A stretch of DNA of 64,000 nucleotides from contig CM043944.1 of the NCBI GenBank assembly GCA_014529385.2, positions 60,909,268 to 60,973,267 on the forward strand. The letters are read 5' to 3'. Positions 1 through 10,381 of the stretch are shown one piece after another. Position numbers and translations under genes: made by a program. Source of the DNA: Adiantum capillus-veneris (taxonomy: Eukaryota; Streptophyta; Polypodiopsida; Polypodiales; Pteridaceae). The first letter of the stretch is position 1; every line of letters begins with the position of its first letter. The notes under the pieces are model-generated. The model was not told the DNA's origin. It saw nothing but the letters and a program-made list of their open reading frames with translations, and made no database searches.

Positions 1-849
1 AAAACAAGTTGCGCGAGCTAGTAATTTTAAATTGGATACTCATCTTACAAGTCCTTTTTCGGCCGTTCGATAGTTTTAAGAAATTGCGCACTCTCAAGGG
101 TTGAACCATAGTGGGTATGCTTAAAACCCCTCACCTTAACCACTACATTTTAACAGGTCCTCTCATATGTCTTGGAGGCACATCATGACCTTGGCACCCA
201 CATCATGGGTTGGAAGCTGACTTCGTTTTTTTAGCAGGAAGGAGTCCTGCAGGTTCTCCGACCATTTTGTGATCTACAGATTTTGGATAGTAGAAACATA
301 GACATCTCTTTCTCTCTCATGGCCTTTCTTTCTTGTAGCTCTGCTGGTCTATTGGCTACGATCTAGGTACTGTTTCTTAACCATTCTTTCCTACCCCTTG
401 TTTGGTTGCATACTTGAATTGTTGATATGTATTTACGATACAGGTCTCACAAACCAAGACTATTCTGTACTCTGTGCAATCATGCTTGTTGAATTGCAAG
501 GACTCCTCTCTTGTGCAGATTGATAGAGCACTTAAAGTGGGTTTCATCAACAACTTGAGTCGGTACAGATGGCTAACAATGTGGTCGTGGCTACATGTTG
601 CATGGTTAGCAAGACTTGCCAAGAACGGCATATGCTATACTTCATGCTTTTGCACCCTTAGGTCAAATGTATAAGCATGTATTGCAATGTAGTTTTGTAC
701 ATTTGTCTGGATTGGAGCTTGAAAATCTTACAAGTGATACTAAGTGGATGGCTAAAGTTGTCAGATTCAACAGAGACTGCATGAATTTACATGACCAAGC
801 TGGCCATTTGTTTTATAGAGGACACTGTGGAGCTCTACAGTGAAAAGGG
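1..849. other. Left edge, no gene recognised
   Basis: No open frame here exceeds about 85 codons and none resembles a known family. I see no long repeat shared with the rest of the window. The stretch ends where similarity to the second PPR locus leader (near 27,480) begins. Confidence 0.5.
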
Positions 850-1026
850 GCAAACAGCCCACGCCTCGCACCTGGAGTTGCCAAAAGAAAAAACATGTGA
901 GGCATGGAGCATCGCAGCTGGGAGCCCACCCCATAGCAAAAGAGATGTGTGATGGGGGATGCCTTTATGGAATGGTTTGTATGAACCGCTGCTTTGTACA
1001 CACAGACACACACATACACACACACA
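850..1026 (+). promoter_or_regulatory. Conserved leader upstream of PPR ORF, with CA repeat
   Basis: This segment is clearly similar to 27,480-27,626, upstream of the second PPR locus. Both share CACCTGGAGTTGCCAAAA-like and AACCGCTG-TTTG words and both end in a CA-rich run directly before the ATG. It was therefore copied together with the gene, and probably holds the 5' leader and perhaps part of the promoter. No TATA box or transcription start can be assigned from sequence alone. Confidence 0.4.
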
Positions 1027-2604
1027 ATGGGTCTTTCTTTTGTGAGCTCACTCAGAGACTGTGCTAAGAAGAAGGATTTGTACCAAGGCAGTAGGATACA
1101 TGCTGATATTCGCGATAGTGGGTTACTGGAAAAGAATGCATACTTGGGGAACATGTTGGTCAGTATGTATGTCAAGTGCGGTGCCCCTGCCAGGGCGCAA
1201 CAAGTCTTTGACGAGCTTCCTGTGCGGGATGTCATCTCTTGGAACGCACTGATTGCAGGATATGCCCAACAGGGACAGGGCGAGGAAGCTCTGGGCTGTT
1301 TTCAGCAGATGCAAAGCATGGGTGCCTCTCCAGATGCAATCACCTACGTGTGTATCTTGAAGGCATGTGGCTCTATGCAAGATGCTGATATGGGCATAAA
1401 AATTCACGATGATATTGTTAGTCAGGGGCTGTTGCAAAAAAATGTCATGCTTGGCAATGCCTTGGTTGACATGTATGCCAAATGTGGTTTACTTCAGAAA
1501 GCACAAAGAGTGCTTGAAGAGCTTTGTGTCCGGGACGTCATCTCGTGGAATGTATTGATTGCAGGATACGCGCAACAGGGGCAAGGCAAGAAAGCTTTGG
1601 ACTATTTTCAGCAGATGCGAAGCGAGGGTGTCTCTCCAAATGCAATCACCTACGCGTGCATCCTGAAGGCCTGTGGCTCTGTGCAAGATGCTCATGTAGG
1701 CATAAAAATTCACGCTGATATTGTTAGTCAGGGTATGTTGCAAAAAAATATTGTGCTTGGCAATGCCTTGGTCGACATGTATGCCAAATGTGATTTACTT
1801 CAGAAAGCACAAAGAGTGCTTGAGGAGCTATGTATTCGGGACGTCGTCTCTTGGAGTGCATTGATTGCAGGATACGCGCAACAAGAGCAGGGCCAGAAGG
1901 CTCTAGGCTGTTTCCAGCAGATGCAAAGTGAGGGCCTCTCTCCAGATGCAATCACCTACGCGTGCATCTTGAAGGCATGTGGCTCTACACAAGATGCTGA
2001 TATGGGCATAAGAATTAATGCTGATATTGTTAGTCAGGGGCTCTTGCGAAAAAATGTCCTGCTTGGCACTGCCTTGGTCGACATGTATGCCAAATGTGGT
2101 TTACTTCAGAAAGCACAAAGAGTGCTTGAGGAGCTTTGTGTCCGGGACGTCGTCTCGTGGAATGCACTGATTGCAGGATACGCGCAACAGGAGCAGGGCC
2201 AGAAAGCCCTTGGCTGTTTTCAGCGGATGCAAAGCGAAGGCCTCTCTCCAGATGCAATCACCTACGAGTGCATCTTGAAGGCATGTGGCTCTACGAAGGA
2301 TGCTGATATGGGCAGAAAGGTTCACATTGATATTGTTAGTCAGGGGCTGTTGCAAAAGAATGTTGTGCTTGGCAATGCCTTGGTCGATATGTATGCCATA
2401 TGTGGTGCACTTCAGAAAGCACAAAAAGTGCTTGAGGAGCTTCCTGTTCGGAATGTGGAGTCTTGGAATGCACTGATTGCAGGATATGCCGAACAAGGGA
2501 AGGGTCAGGAAGCTCTGGGCTGTTTTCAGCGGATGCAAAGTGAGTGTATCTCTCCAAATTCAGTCACCTATACTTTGGTCTTCAAGGCTATGCTTACATC
2601 TTGA
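1027..2604 (+). CDS. PLS-class pentatricopeptide repeat protein, no E/DYW tail
   Basis: A 525-codon ORF built almost wholly of PPR motifs. PPR proteins bind single-stranded RNA in plastids or mitochondria and act in editing, processing or stability. After a short first L-type motif (MGLSFVSSLRDCAKKKDL) the protein runs as L-S-P triplets of 102 residues: S about 31 (GNALVDMYAKCG), P about 35 (SWNALIAGYAQQ), L about 36 (AITYACILKACGS). There are five triplets plus the start of another L motif. I chose the ATG at 1027 rather than the in-frame one at 994. The codons between are CA repeat (MYTQTHTYTHT), and the second locus aligns at this ATG. No E or DYW domain follows, and the ORF ends in a frameshifting duplication, so it may be truncated or decaying. 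No clear transit peptide. Introns are not needed. Whether it is expressed is unknown. Confidence 0.8.
   Translation: MGLSFVSSLRDCAKKKDLYQGSRIHADIRDSGLLEKNAYLGNMLVSMYVKCGAPARAQQVFDELPVRDVISWNALIAGYAQQGQGEEALGCFQQMQSMGASPDAITYVCILKACGSMQDADMGIKIHDDIVSQGLLQKNVMLGNALVDMYAKCGLLQKAQRVLEELCVRDVISWNVLIAGYAQQGQGKKALDYFQQMRSEGVSPNAITYACILKACGSVQDAHVGIKIHADIVSQGMLQKNIVLGNALVDMYAKCDLLQKAQRVLEELCIRDVVSWSALIAGYAQQEQGQKALGCFQQMQSEGLSPDAITYACILKACGSTQDADMGIRINADIVSQGLLRKNVLLGTALVDMYAKCGLLQKAQRVLEELCVRDVVSWNALIAGYAQQEQGQKALGCFQRMQSEGLSPDAITYECILKACGSTKDADMGRKVHIDIVSQGLLQKNVVLGNALVDMYAICGALQKAQKVLEELPVRNVESWNALIAGYAEQGKGQEALGCFQRMQSECISPNSVTYTLVFKAMLTS
1225..2587 (+). repeat. 306-bp tandem coding repeats (PPR triplets)
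   Basis: The word CGG(G/A)A(C/T)GT at the S/P boundary recurs at 1225, 1531, 1837, 2143 and 2449, exactly 306 bp apart (102 codons). That gives four full units and a partial fifth. Nucleotide similarity between units is high, silent positions included, which suggests recent tandem duplication or gene conversion rather than ancient divergence. Confidence 0.85.
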
Positions 2605-2663
2605 AGGCATGTGGCATTATGCAAGATGCTGACATTCATGATGAGATTCTTAAATCAAGCTAG
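2579..2663 (+). other. 20-bp duplication that shifts the PPR reading frame
   Basis: TCTTCAAGGC at 2579 and TCTTGAAGGC at 2599 start two copies of a 20-bp unit. After the duplication the PPR text continues in another frame (ILKACGIMQDAD, 2598 onward) up to a TAG at 2661, while the main frame stops at 2602-2604. The same extra unit occurs at the ends of the second locus (near 32,275) and in the debris near 23,085, so it predates the duplications. Confidence 0.7.
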
Positions 2664-3541
2664 AGGGGATCCACTTCTAAATGATGTAATGTCCAATTCA
2701 CAAAGCCCTTCACTCAAGTGCTGCCCAAATGTGGATGAAACAAACACAAGGGGCCAGAACGGTTAGAAACTACTAGATGGTAGTATCTCAATGCTGGTAC
2801 CACTCATACAGATTGGAACTGTATGTGTGCGAAAATGGAGCTAGCGTACAATGCATTGCTTTACGTGATGAAGAATCTAGTCTCTCAGCATATTTGGAGG
2901 AACCACATCTGCAGACCCCATTTGAAGTGAAGATTAGCAATGTCATGCCATGCATTGATAAAACTGGAGCACATGCCATGCATAAACTGAATTTCAAGTG
3001 GCAAATTGAGGAAGTTTAGATGTTGATGTTGTCCTTGGACCTCCATCAATGCTGAATTTTCACAGATACCGGCAAGCCAATGTTGTGCTTCCTGATTAAA
3101 TGTTATGATTTGCAACCAATGTTATGCTTCTTGAACAAGGAATCCTAGAGGTTTGCCTAATTTCAGGATGGACAGGTATTGGATTCCTCAGCTCCACTGG
3201 TCGCTAGGACATCACCATGGGTGAAGAAAAGCAAAGAAACAGATTGGTGATGAGACTCCGCGGGCTGAAAGCCAGTCAAGATAGGGAAACAACTCAGTAG
3301 GGTGGCTTGCTAGCCAAACAAAGTTGTGGCTATCAAAAGCACACTTTAAGTGTCTACAAGTTGCAATTCAAGATAAAAACAACTCCACAAAGGGCATGCA
3401 AATAGAGGCCAACACAGGTCGGGACCATCTCAAAAAACATGACAAGTATCTAGTACCACGTTCACCATGAAACGCGTTTCGACGAATTTGGATAGGTGAA
3501 ACGTTTCGAGCCTTCAAACGTTTGGTTAATCGAGTGAAACA

Positions 3542-3670
3542 CATGTCATTTCATTACAAGTTATCTTAGCTTGAGGTTTTAGGAGCTTTCAAAATCCATA
3601 TATGCATGTCATTTCACTAACAAGTTATCATAGCTTGAGGTTTTAGGAGCTTTCAAAATCCATATATGCA
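3542..3670. repeat. 63-bp tandem duplication
   Basis: CATGTCATTTCA at 3542 and again at 3605 starts two near-identical units with the shared text GCTTGAGGTTTTAGGAGC. The second unit differs by a few bases. Confidence 0.8.
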
Positions 3671-4240
3671 TGTTTCGGTCGCACGTTTCATTGTGCTCTT
3701 ATCATTAGATTGAAATGTTTCGAGGTGAAACGTATTCGGCCTTGTGACACTTCGCAGTGACTATCTACAAACAAGGGAGATTTCACAGGTGCTACTTCTA
3801 TGGCCTCTTAGACAAGGCACAATAATCCGAAACCACCAAAACACTTAGCAAGGTAGAGGATCTTTAGTCCTAAAAGCAAACTACGTAGCTTCAAAGGTCT
3901 TGAAGTGCTATGCAGTCCACAAGATGTCCTCAGTCTCAAATCTACATTGGAGGAGTTCTATGAATTTAGCGAGTTTATGTGAGCGATCTCACTTTCAAGC
4001 AAGTCGCATGTTGTCTTGCCAGTACTAGATGTTGTCTATAGCATCCCACATTGGACTGTGATGACGTAGAAGAAAATATGAATGAGCAAACCAACTCAAG
4101 TCACACTTAGAACACCACACTTTGTCAATATTCTAAGTTCTCAATAGTCATAAAAGATTGAAATGATTAACGGTGTTATCTAAACCCACACAAAAAGAGA
4201 TGCATTATATACATATGTATGTACACGTATATATGTTTGT

Positions 4241-4349
4241 GTGTGTATATGTATATTTATGTGTGGGTGTGTGTGTAAGAGAGAGAGAGAGAGAGAGAGA
4301 ACATTGTTGTCTAAAGTTCGAAGAGGTTCTAGGAGAAAAATGTATATTT

Positions 4350-4413
<64 letters not shown>

Positions 4414-4450
4414 ATTGTTGTCTAAAGTTCGAAGAGGTTCTAGGAGAAAG
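4241..4450. repeat. Duplicated GT/GA compound microsatellite block
   Basis: Two copies of a unit made of GT repeats, GA repeats and then ACATTGTTGTCTAAAGTTCG follow each other. The GA tracts lie at about 4,277-4,301 and 4,379-4,410. Open frames across it are artefacts of the dinucleotides. Confidence 0.85.
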
Positions 4451-4534
4451 TGCGGAAGGATTGACCCAAAGCTTTGCTTCCAAGCCAAGAGAAGTGGTGG
4501 CATAGAGGCTCTTAGTCAAATGAGTGTTGGGAAG

Positions 4535-4720
4535 GAGCCTCTACAATTAATTAGGTCTAATATAAAAGGAGGTACTAATTAATGTGACCCCTAGCTAAAG
4601 CAAGGTGCAGTGCAAATAACTACCATGAGCCTCTACATTTAATTAGGTCTACTATAAAAGGAGGTACTAATTACTGTGACCCCTAGCCAAAGCAAGGTGC
4701 AAGTGCAGATAACTACCATG
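4535..4720. repeat. 92-bp tandem duplication
   Basis: GAGCCTCTACA at 4535 and 4627 starts two copies of a unit containing ATAAAAGGAGGTACTAATTA and GTGACCCCTAGC. A single version of this sequence lies near 33,440-33,530 in the second PPR locus flank, so the duplication arose in copy A after the loci separated. Confidence 0.8.
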
Positions 4721-4844
4721 ATATATCTTGAGAGCCTGAGCTTCCTAGAACTAAGAAGGCCTTACCTATTTTCTGGTACCCATAAAATGAATCGAACAGC
4801 ACCAAGAGAGCAAGAGAGTGCCCAGATGTTTCAATATGAAAAAA

Positions 4845-4848
<4 letters not shown>

Positions 4849-4908
<60 letters not shown>
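4849..4908. repeat. (TA)n microsatellite
   Basis: About 30 uninterrupted TA units. The predicted peptides of alternating Tyr and Ile on both strands come from this tract and are not genes. Confidence 0.95.
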
Positions 4909-4912
<4 letters not shown>

Positions 4913-5274
4913 CATACATATAAATACACTGAAAGAATCGGTTGATTTCTCGACACCGATAAAAGTAGTCAAAGTTGACAATAAATGGAAGAAGAAGGTA
5001 GAGACACCAATCTAGGAAACGAAGGAACATCACATATCCATAACCGTTTTTGTAGTTTATGTGGGCTTCCAGATAGCTTTCGTAAAGCACAACCACAAGG
5101 CCGTCACTTTTTAGAATGTGTATGATATCACATGAGTTAACGAGAGAGGATTATTATTAGTCCAAAATAAAATACTTTTATGTATACATGAGAGGGGGTG
5201 GGTTTTTCTAGAAAGGCCCACGATGAATAATAGTTATATAAAAGAAACACGTTCAAAAAGAGATAAAATGAGAT

Positions 5275-5490
5275 GGAGAAGATGATGAAGGAAAAGCTTC
5301 AGAGCACACAATACATGAAGTAGCATTGTTGAGTATGCCAATACAAAGAGAAGCATAGCTCTAGAATGATTGATATACTTACAAGTTGGGGAGGAAATCC
5401 TGCTAGCAAGGGAAAAAAGTGTCCAGGTGGTCCTATGTGTGTTCACATACATCTCTACCATAATATGGTGGCAAATCCCCCCTCGAAGTG
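5275..5490 (-). repeat. Degenerate copia-A LTR end with polypurine-like flank
   Basis: The order of words GAGAAGATGATGAAGGAA, AGAGCACACAATAC, AAGGGAAAAAA, GTCCTATGTGTGTTCACA, CATCTCTACCATAATATGG, AAATCCCCCCT and GTGATGCG matches the copia-A LTRs at 35.5, 40.2 and 54.5 kb and the sequence just inside them. It is old and strongly diverged. The rest, 5,495-5,943, shows no gene; it holds a TTTATATACC motif that on the minus strand could be an old LTR TATA box. Confidence 0.5.
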
Positions 5491-5980
5491 ATGCGATGAA
5501 GATGACCTAGCACATATGTATAGGAAAATGCCATACACCTTGATGGTCATTGATGCCTTATTGTCTAATTAATCAAGGTATCAATGAACATTAACTACAA
5601 AATAAGAGAGGCATAGTGAAGAGACTAAGCATTGGTAAGTGTTAATCATTTCCACCTGAGCATAAAGAAGCTCAAGGTCTCCATATCCATACACACACAT
5701 GAACTCTCACTAGAGTATGTTCTCACAAAACGAGATCAACTCTAGGGTTTCCTTTACACATTTCTTTATATACCTAGGGTCAAAATTAAGCATTGTCTGG
5801 GCGTTTAAGGCCTTTAGGGCTCCACACTAGATGGAGTTTCTACTTAGGCACACTTATTGAAATGATCTTTTCAACTTGGAACTCTCATTGAACTTATAAT
5901 CTTTACAATGGCTGAAAATTGATCAAAAAATTACGTTATATAGCCATATTAGAAAAATGTGTACATGCAATCCTTGCTCC

Positions 5981-6202
5981 CATTGGAATTAGGGTTGTAG
6001 CAATGCACACACAACTTGGAGAAGATGAAGAAGCGCAAGGCATACAATATAGAGAGTGTTTTTCTTAGTGCACAAATAGAAAGATTATTTTAGCACTAGA
6101 GTGATGTACGTATACACAATGCACAAGGGAAAAAACCTCCCAGTGAGGGAAAAAGCTCCCCGAGGATCCTAAGTGTGCCCACACACATCACTACCACATA
6201 TA
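5981..6202 (-). repeat. Copia-A LTR, interrupted by a gypsy LTR
   Basis: Starts CATTGGAATTAGGGTTG, equivalent to TGTTGGAATTAGGG of the better preserved LTRs, and shares TATACACAATGCACAAGGGA and GTGTGCCCACACACATCACT with them. It breaks at 6,202 in the sequence CCACATATA, where a gypsy LTR begins. The missing last bases of this LTR type appear at 12,367-12,378. Confidence 0.65.
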
Positions 6203-6915
6203 TGTAATGGAATTAGCCTTTTAACTTGAGTTGGAGCGGAAAGTGAATAACATATTAAGCATTTCCTTGAGCATTCCTTTGTGTGTAGATGTAGAGTGAG
6301 AAAGAAAGTGCTTGGATGGAGAGAGCAACACTAACACATTACTTCATTAACATGGCATGAACAATACTTGTAAAAGAGGGTGAGAGTTTAGAGAAACTGA
6401 CACCAAATAGGGGACCGGATTAGTTGGATCCGGTCCCCCCTCCAATAGGCATTTGTATTATAGATTCTTCCATGAGGGAAGACTTGTTTACAATACTACT
6501 GATTGTGTTCCTTGAGACCTTCTTGATGGGGTGAAGATGGAAAGCTTCACTCACCAAGCATTAGCATGGTAAAAACAATAAACATGATTAGCATGAACTT
6601 GAAGAATACCCAGCCTCAATCTCAAAACCTCAAACACCATGAAAGGTGAGGAGAGCTGGCAGGGAGTGAGGAAGAAGAGAGAAGTAGAAGTAGCTCTATG
6701 AGAAATCAAGAACCCCTTGCACATAATCACTCATAGCTCTTGTAGCATAGCTTAGCATAGTGATAAGGGAGATTAGAGAGATTGATAAGCAAGCATAAGC
6801 ATTCTTTTGTGTGGATTTGCATCCATAGCCAAGAGCTTGTTGTAGTAGGCACTCAACTTCTCAAGCTTGCAGAAGGAGATGGAGTTCTTGCCTCACAAGA
6901 GTGTGTGAAGAGAAG

Positions 6916-6966
<51 letters not shown>

Positions 6967-6981
6967 TCGTGGGATGCTCAA

Positions 6982-7057
<76 letters not shown>

Positions 7058-7740
7058 GTTAGGTCGAGCCCCTTTCCTAGGCTTCCTTTGAAGCTCATTG
7101 GGCCATGTAGCCCTCTAGCGAATGAGAGGTTAGCTCCCTTTGTGGAAAGTTGTGTAGTCTCTTGACAAGTGTCCTTCTTTCCCTCATGTGAGGTTAAGCT
7201 AGCACCCCCCTTTCTTAAGCACAGCCCTTGCCTGCTTGAGCAGTGTGCCTCTACACCTGACATGTGGCCCCTTTCCTCTCATGAAAGTATTGGCCCTTGG
7301 TGAGGTGCATACATGCTACTCATATCCCTCCATTGTAAGGCTTTCCCCCTTCTTTGTAGCAAGCTCTTTGAACTTGGTAAGAAAGCAGGCCCCCTGCTTA
7401 AGCACAACCCTTGCTTAAGCAAGCTGCCCCCTTGCCTGCTTGGACATTAATTGACAAAAGTTTAAAATTAAAGACTATGTCCTAAAGCTTTTAACACTTA
7501 CCTTTGGAGGCTTTAATGAAGACAACCCTAAGGTCTTTTGCTCCATTGGTTAGCATTGCTCTTTGATAGACCATTTCTTATTTGGGCCTCTTTACCATTG
7601 GCCCCATGTTGAAATAGATCTATAAGCACATCTATATCTTAACCCTGGTTCCCGTTTATCCTCCCACATTAAGTGATCAGTTTAATATGAGAAAATCATT
7701 TGGGTTGGTTAGATATTAGATTTTATGACATTACCTCTCG
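6203..7740 (-). repeat. Ty3/gypsy LTR (LTR1, 3' LTR of the pol fragment)
   Basis: Runs from TGTAATGGAATTAGCC to GATTTTATGACA (TG...CA). Related copies lie at 10,604-12,366, 16,744-18,332 (opposite orientation), 53,250-54,473 and 63,110-64,000. Landmarks are GGCATGAACAATACT, AATAGGCATTTGTATTATAG and GGTTGGTTAGATATTAGATT. It is long (about 1.5 kb) and carries GA and GT tracts at 6,918-7,054. The gypsy pol fragment to its right is on the minus strand, so this is its 3' LTR. I assign the family by this adjacency, not by a shared PBS. Confidence 0.6.
6918..7054. repeat. GA-GT-GA compound microsatellite inside gypsy LTR
   Basis: A GA tract of about 45 bp, a GT tract near 6,981-7,016 and a second GA tract to 7,054. 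The equivalent position of the LTR at 10.6-12.4 kb has only GA (11,663-11,736), so the tract differs between copies. Confidence 0.9.
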
Positions 7741-8399
7741 CTTGAAATCATAGTCGTCCTCGACTATGAGGTAGAAGAGATAAAGTCGTAGTCATTAGTC
7801 AATTTTACTTAGCGGGTAGAGGATCCCTTTTTACCCTACGACATCTTTCCAAGATGGATGACTAATCCATTTGGTGCTTGGGAGACTTAGCTTCCGCAAG
7901 CATGTTTTCTCTTTAGTCCATTTCATTCTCCCAAAATAGAGTGAAAATTTCTACTCGGTGTTTGATAGACGTCGTCATCACAAACATGATTCTAAGCATG
8001 CATACTATTTAAATTTGTGCTTAATAAAAAGAGAACTAGTCTTATCAGATAAAAACATGGATCATTTAAAAGAAAATTGTACATTTGCTTATTCTAATGT
8101 AGCATTGTAAGCATGGACAAGGTTCATACTATCCTTAAGCTGTATTCCTTGCATCCATCTAGCATATTCAAAAGGATAATTTCTGAATTTAATAAGATAC
8201 CATTAGATAATCTTACCATGTCGTAGTGCCTTGTCTTCATGCCGAAGAATAGCTTTGGTCTAAGCATGCATACTATTTAAATTTGTGCTCAATAAAAAGA
8301 GAACTAGTCTTATCAGATTAAAACATGGATCATTTAAAAAAAAAATATACATTTGCTTATTCTAATGTAGCATTGTAATCATGGACAAGGTTCATACTA
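7741..8399 (-). repeat. Gypsy 3' untranslated region with polypurine tract and 268-bp tandem duplication
   Basis: Directly inside the LTR, the minus strand reads AAGCGAGAGGTAA, a plausible polypurine tract. CTAAGCATGCATACTATTTA begins at 7,992 and again at 8,260. The two units (7,992-8,259 and 8,260-8,528) are nearly identical and both contain the last part of the pol gene, including the chromodomain remnant. No separate gene here. Confidence 0.65.
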
Positions 8400-10344
8400 T
8401 CCTTAAGCTGTATTCCTTGAATCCATCTAGCATATTCAAAAGGATAATTTCTGAATTTAATAAGATACGGTTATATAATCTTACCATGTCGTAGTACCTT
8501 GTCTTCATGCCGAAGAATAGCTTTGGTTGTAGCACCTCTTCTTGGTCTTCAACTTCGGGAGGGTCTTCAATAATTTGTTCACTTGGTGGCTCTCCTTTGT
8601 AGGTCTTGAGTAGGTTCACATGAACAAAATTGTGTATGAGCCAATGGTTGGGAAACTTCAGTTGATAGGCCGTCTCATTAATGGGCTTCAAGATTTGGAA
8701 AGGACCATAGTATCTTTTTGCTAGTTTAGCATAATATTTTTGATGGCCCGTAAGATTTTTGCCTGTCGTTTGCCTTAATCGAGCCTTAGGAAACTTGAGT
8801 AAGACCATTTTCTTTGAACGTTAAGGCCCTTCTGTGCTTGTCAACAACAGTTTTTTGCCTTTGTTGAGAGATGGATATAGCCTCCTTAATCTTTTGAAAA
8901 GATTCTTGTAGGTCACAACTATACTCATCGATGGCAAAGATCTTTCCATGTAGTTTCAGTAGCAAGGGACTTTTAGGCCTTCCCTCAATGATCTCAAAAG
9001 GTGTTTTTCCTGTAGAAGTATGTACAGTATTATTGTAAGCATACTCTACAAGAGGTAAGTATTTTTTCCATTGTGAGCGTTGATCTAGTTCTATAACATA
9101 AGTCTTTAGTAGATCGAGTATTGTAAGATTGGCTATCTCACTTTGGCCATCCGTTTGTGGGTGATAAGACGAAGAGAAATTCAATCTTGTTCTTAGATTT
9201 TGAAAGAGACCCTTCCAAAAATTACTGGTCATTCTAGGATCTCTATCCGACACGATGGATGTTGGTAATCCATGGTGTTTGAAAATTTGTGATATGAAGA
9301 GAGTTGCCATTTGATGTGCCTTAATAGTCTTTTTGACAAGAATAAAGTGTACTTGTTTGCTAAACCTGTCGACTATTGTCCATATTCCCGTATTTCCCTG
9401 GATAGACTTGGGTAATCCAAAGATGAAATCCATGGATATGCTCTCCCATGGTGAATTTGGAATAGGCAATGACTGGAGTAATTTAGGTTGCTTCCCTCTA
9501 TCATATTTGGTCTTTTGGCATACCATGCATTTTAAAACATATTCTTGTATGTCTAATTTCATGGTAGGCCAATAGAAATACGTCTCTACTCCTCAAAGAG
9601 TAGGTTGAATACCTCTATTCCCCGCATAGGGAGGAGCATGGGATTCATACATAACTTTCTCACGAAGGGAATGGGTAACATATAGCCTATTTCCGTGGAG
9701 AAGATAACCATCCTGCAAGGTGAATGGTTCCTCTTTCTTCCCCAAAGCAAGGGCTGACATTATGTCTTTAGAGTCAGGGTCAGTAGCATACTCATCTATC
9801 ATAGAAGATAGATCATTGTGAGTAGCTATAGACACCGCATTAACTTTTGGTCATCGTAAAAGTGCATTGGCCTCTTGATTGTGATTACCGGCAATGTGAG
9901 CAATATGAAAATCAAATTGCAAAAGAAAATTTGCCCACCTCATTTGTTTCTCAGAGAGCTTGGTTTGCATCATGAAATACTTGAGACTTTGGTGATCGGC
10001 TTGTAGAATGAATGGAGTCCCCAATAAGTAGTGCTTTTATGTGTCTAGGACATGTAGAACATCTAAAATCTCTTTCTCATAAATGCCCAAGACTCGTTCA
10101 TCAGTATTGAGACTTCGACTCTCATATGCTATGGCATGCCCTTCTTGAAGCAAAACTGCTCCAAGGCAATCGCCACAAGCATCACATTGGACCTCAAATT
10201 GTTTTGAGAGTTATGGAAGTATGAGGATTGGTTGGGAGGTAAGCTTCTCCTTGAGCTTATCAAGAGAATTTTTCTCTTTAGTAGTCCATACATACTTAAC
10301 ATTCTTCTTAGTTAAGTTAAAAGCTTTTTTGCACTTTTATACAT
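8400..10344 (-). pseudogene. Ty3/gypsy chromovirus pol fragment (RNase H, integrase, chromodomain)
   Basis: Read on the minus strand from 10,344: end of the RT connection, RNase H (text such as GTPFILQADHQSLKYF, then QMRWANFLLQFDF), the integrase zinc region (YESHAPPYAGNRG, where a His is expected near the Asn), then the integrase core. The core keeps SMDFIFGLPKS (first Asp), SDRDPRMTSNFW (second Asp) and YHPQTDGQSE (Glu). The C-terminal domain follows (YYGPFQILKPINETAYQL). A chromodomain remnant (LRHEDKVLRHG, then RNYPFE) is present out of frame, so this is a chromovirus. Breaks: an in-frame TGA near 9,593, a frameshift near 8,800, a stop and frameshift in the chromodomain. The 5' half (gag, protease, most of RT) is missing because the sequence changes abruptly at 10,345. 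It is inactive. Confidence 0.8.
8786..9562 (-). pseudogene. Gypsy integrase core, longest open segment
   Basis: A 258-codon open stretch covering the CMVCQKTK half of the zinc finger and the whole catalytic core of a gypsy integrase. It is the best preserved part of the fragment described at 8,400-10,344. It is separated from the upstream zinc-binding half by one TGA in the same frame and ends at the frameshift before the C-terminal domain. It is not an independent gene. Confidence 0.8.
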
Positions 10345-10381
10345 CCATATTAGAAAAATGTATACATGCAATCCTTGCTCC

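Larger units (their letters stand above)
850..5165 (+). repeat. Segmental duplication, copy A (PPR locus and flanks)
   Basis: Leader, coding region and about 2.5 kb of downstream sequence recur in order and orientation at 27,480-33,945. Shared downstream landmarks: the GAGACAAACACAAGGGGC block, CTACTTCTATGGCCTCTTA, the GT/GA microsatellite block, AAGAGAAGTGGTGGCATAGA, and GATTATTATTAGTCCAAAAT at the right end. Copy B is interrupted by a LINE. From 2,664 to 5,165 I see no gene, only this flank with local repeats. Confidence 0.75.

Noticed and set aside
813-2557. Minus-strand ORFs of 60-145 codons opposite the PPR gene
   Set aside because: They repeat with the 306-bp register and are antisense shadows of the PPR frame. 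The same shadows appear at 21.7-25.7 and 31-32.3 kb.
1225-2587. CRISPR-like regular repeats
   Set aside because: The spacing is regular but units are 306 bp, contiguous and coding (PPR triplets), with no short repeat-spacer pattern.
4205-4945. ORFs of 68-127 codons on both strands (Ser-Leu, His-Thr, Tyr-Ile, Arg-Glu repeats)
   Set aside because: They are translations of GT, GA and TA microsatellites, and the same pattern recurs at every such tract (6.9, 11.7, 33.1, 53.4 kb).
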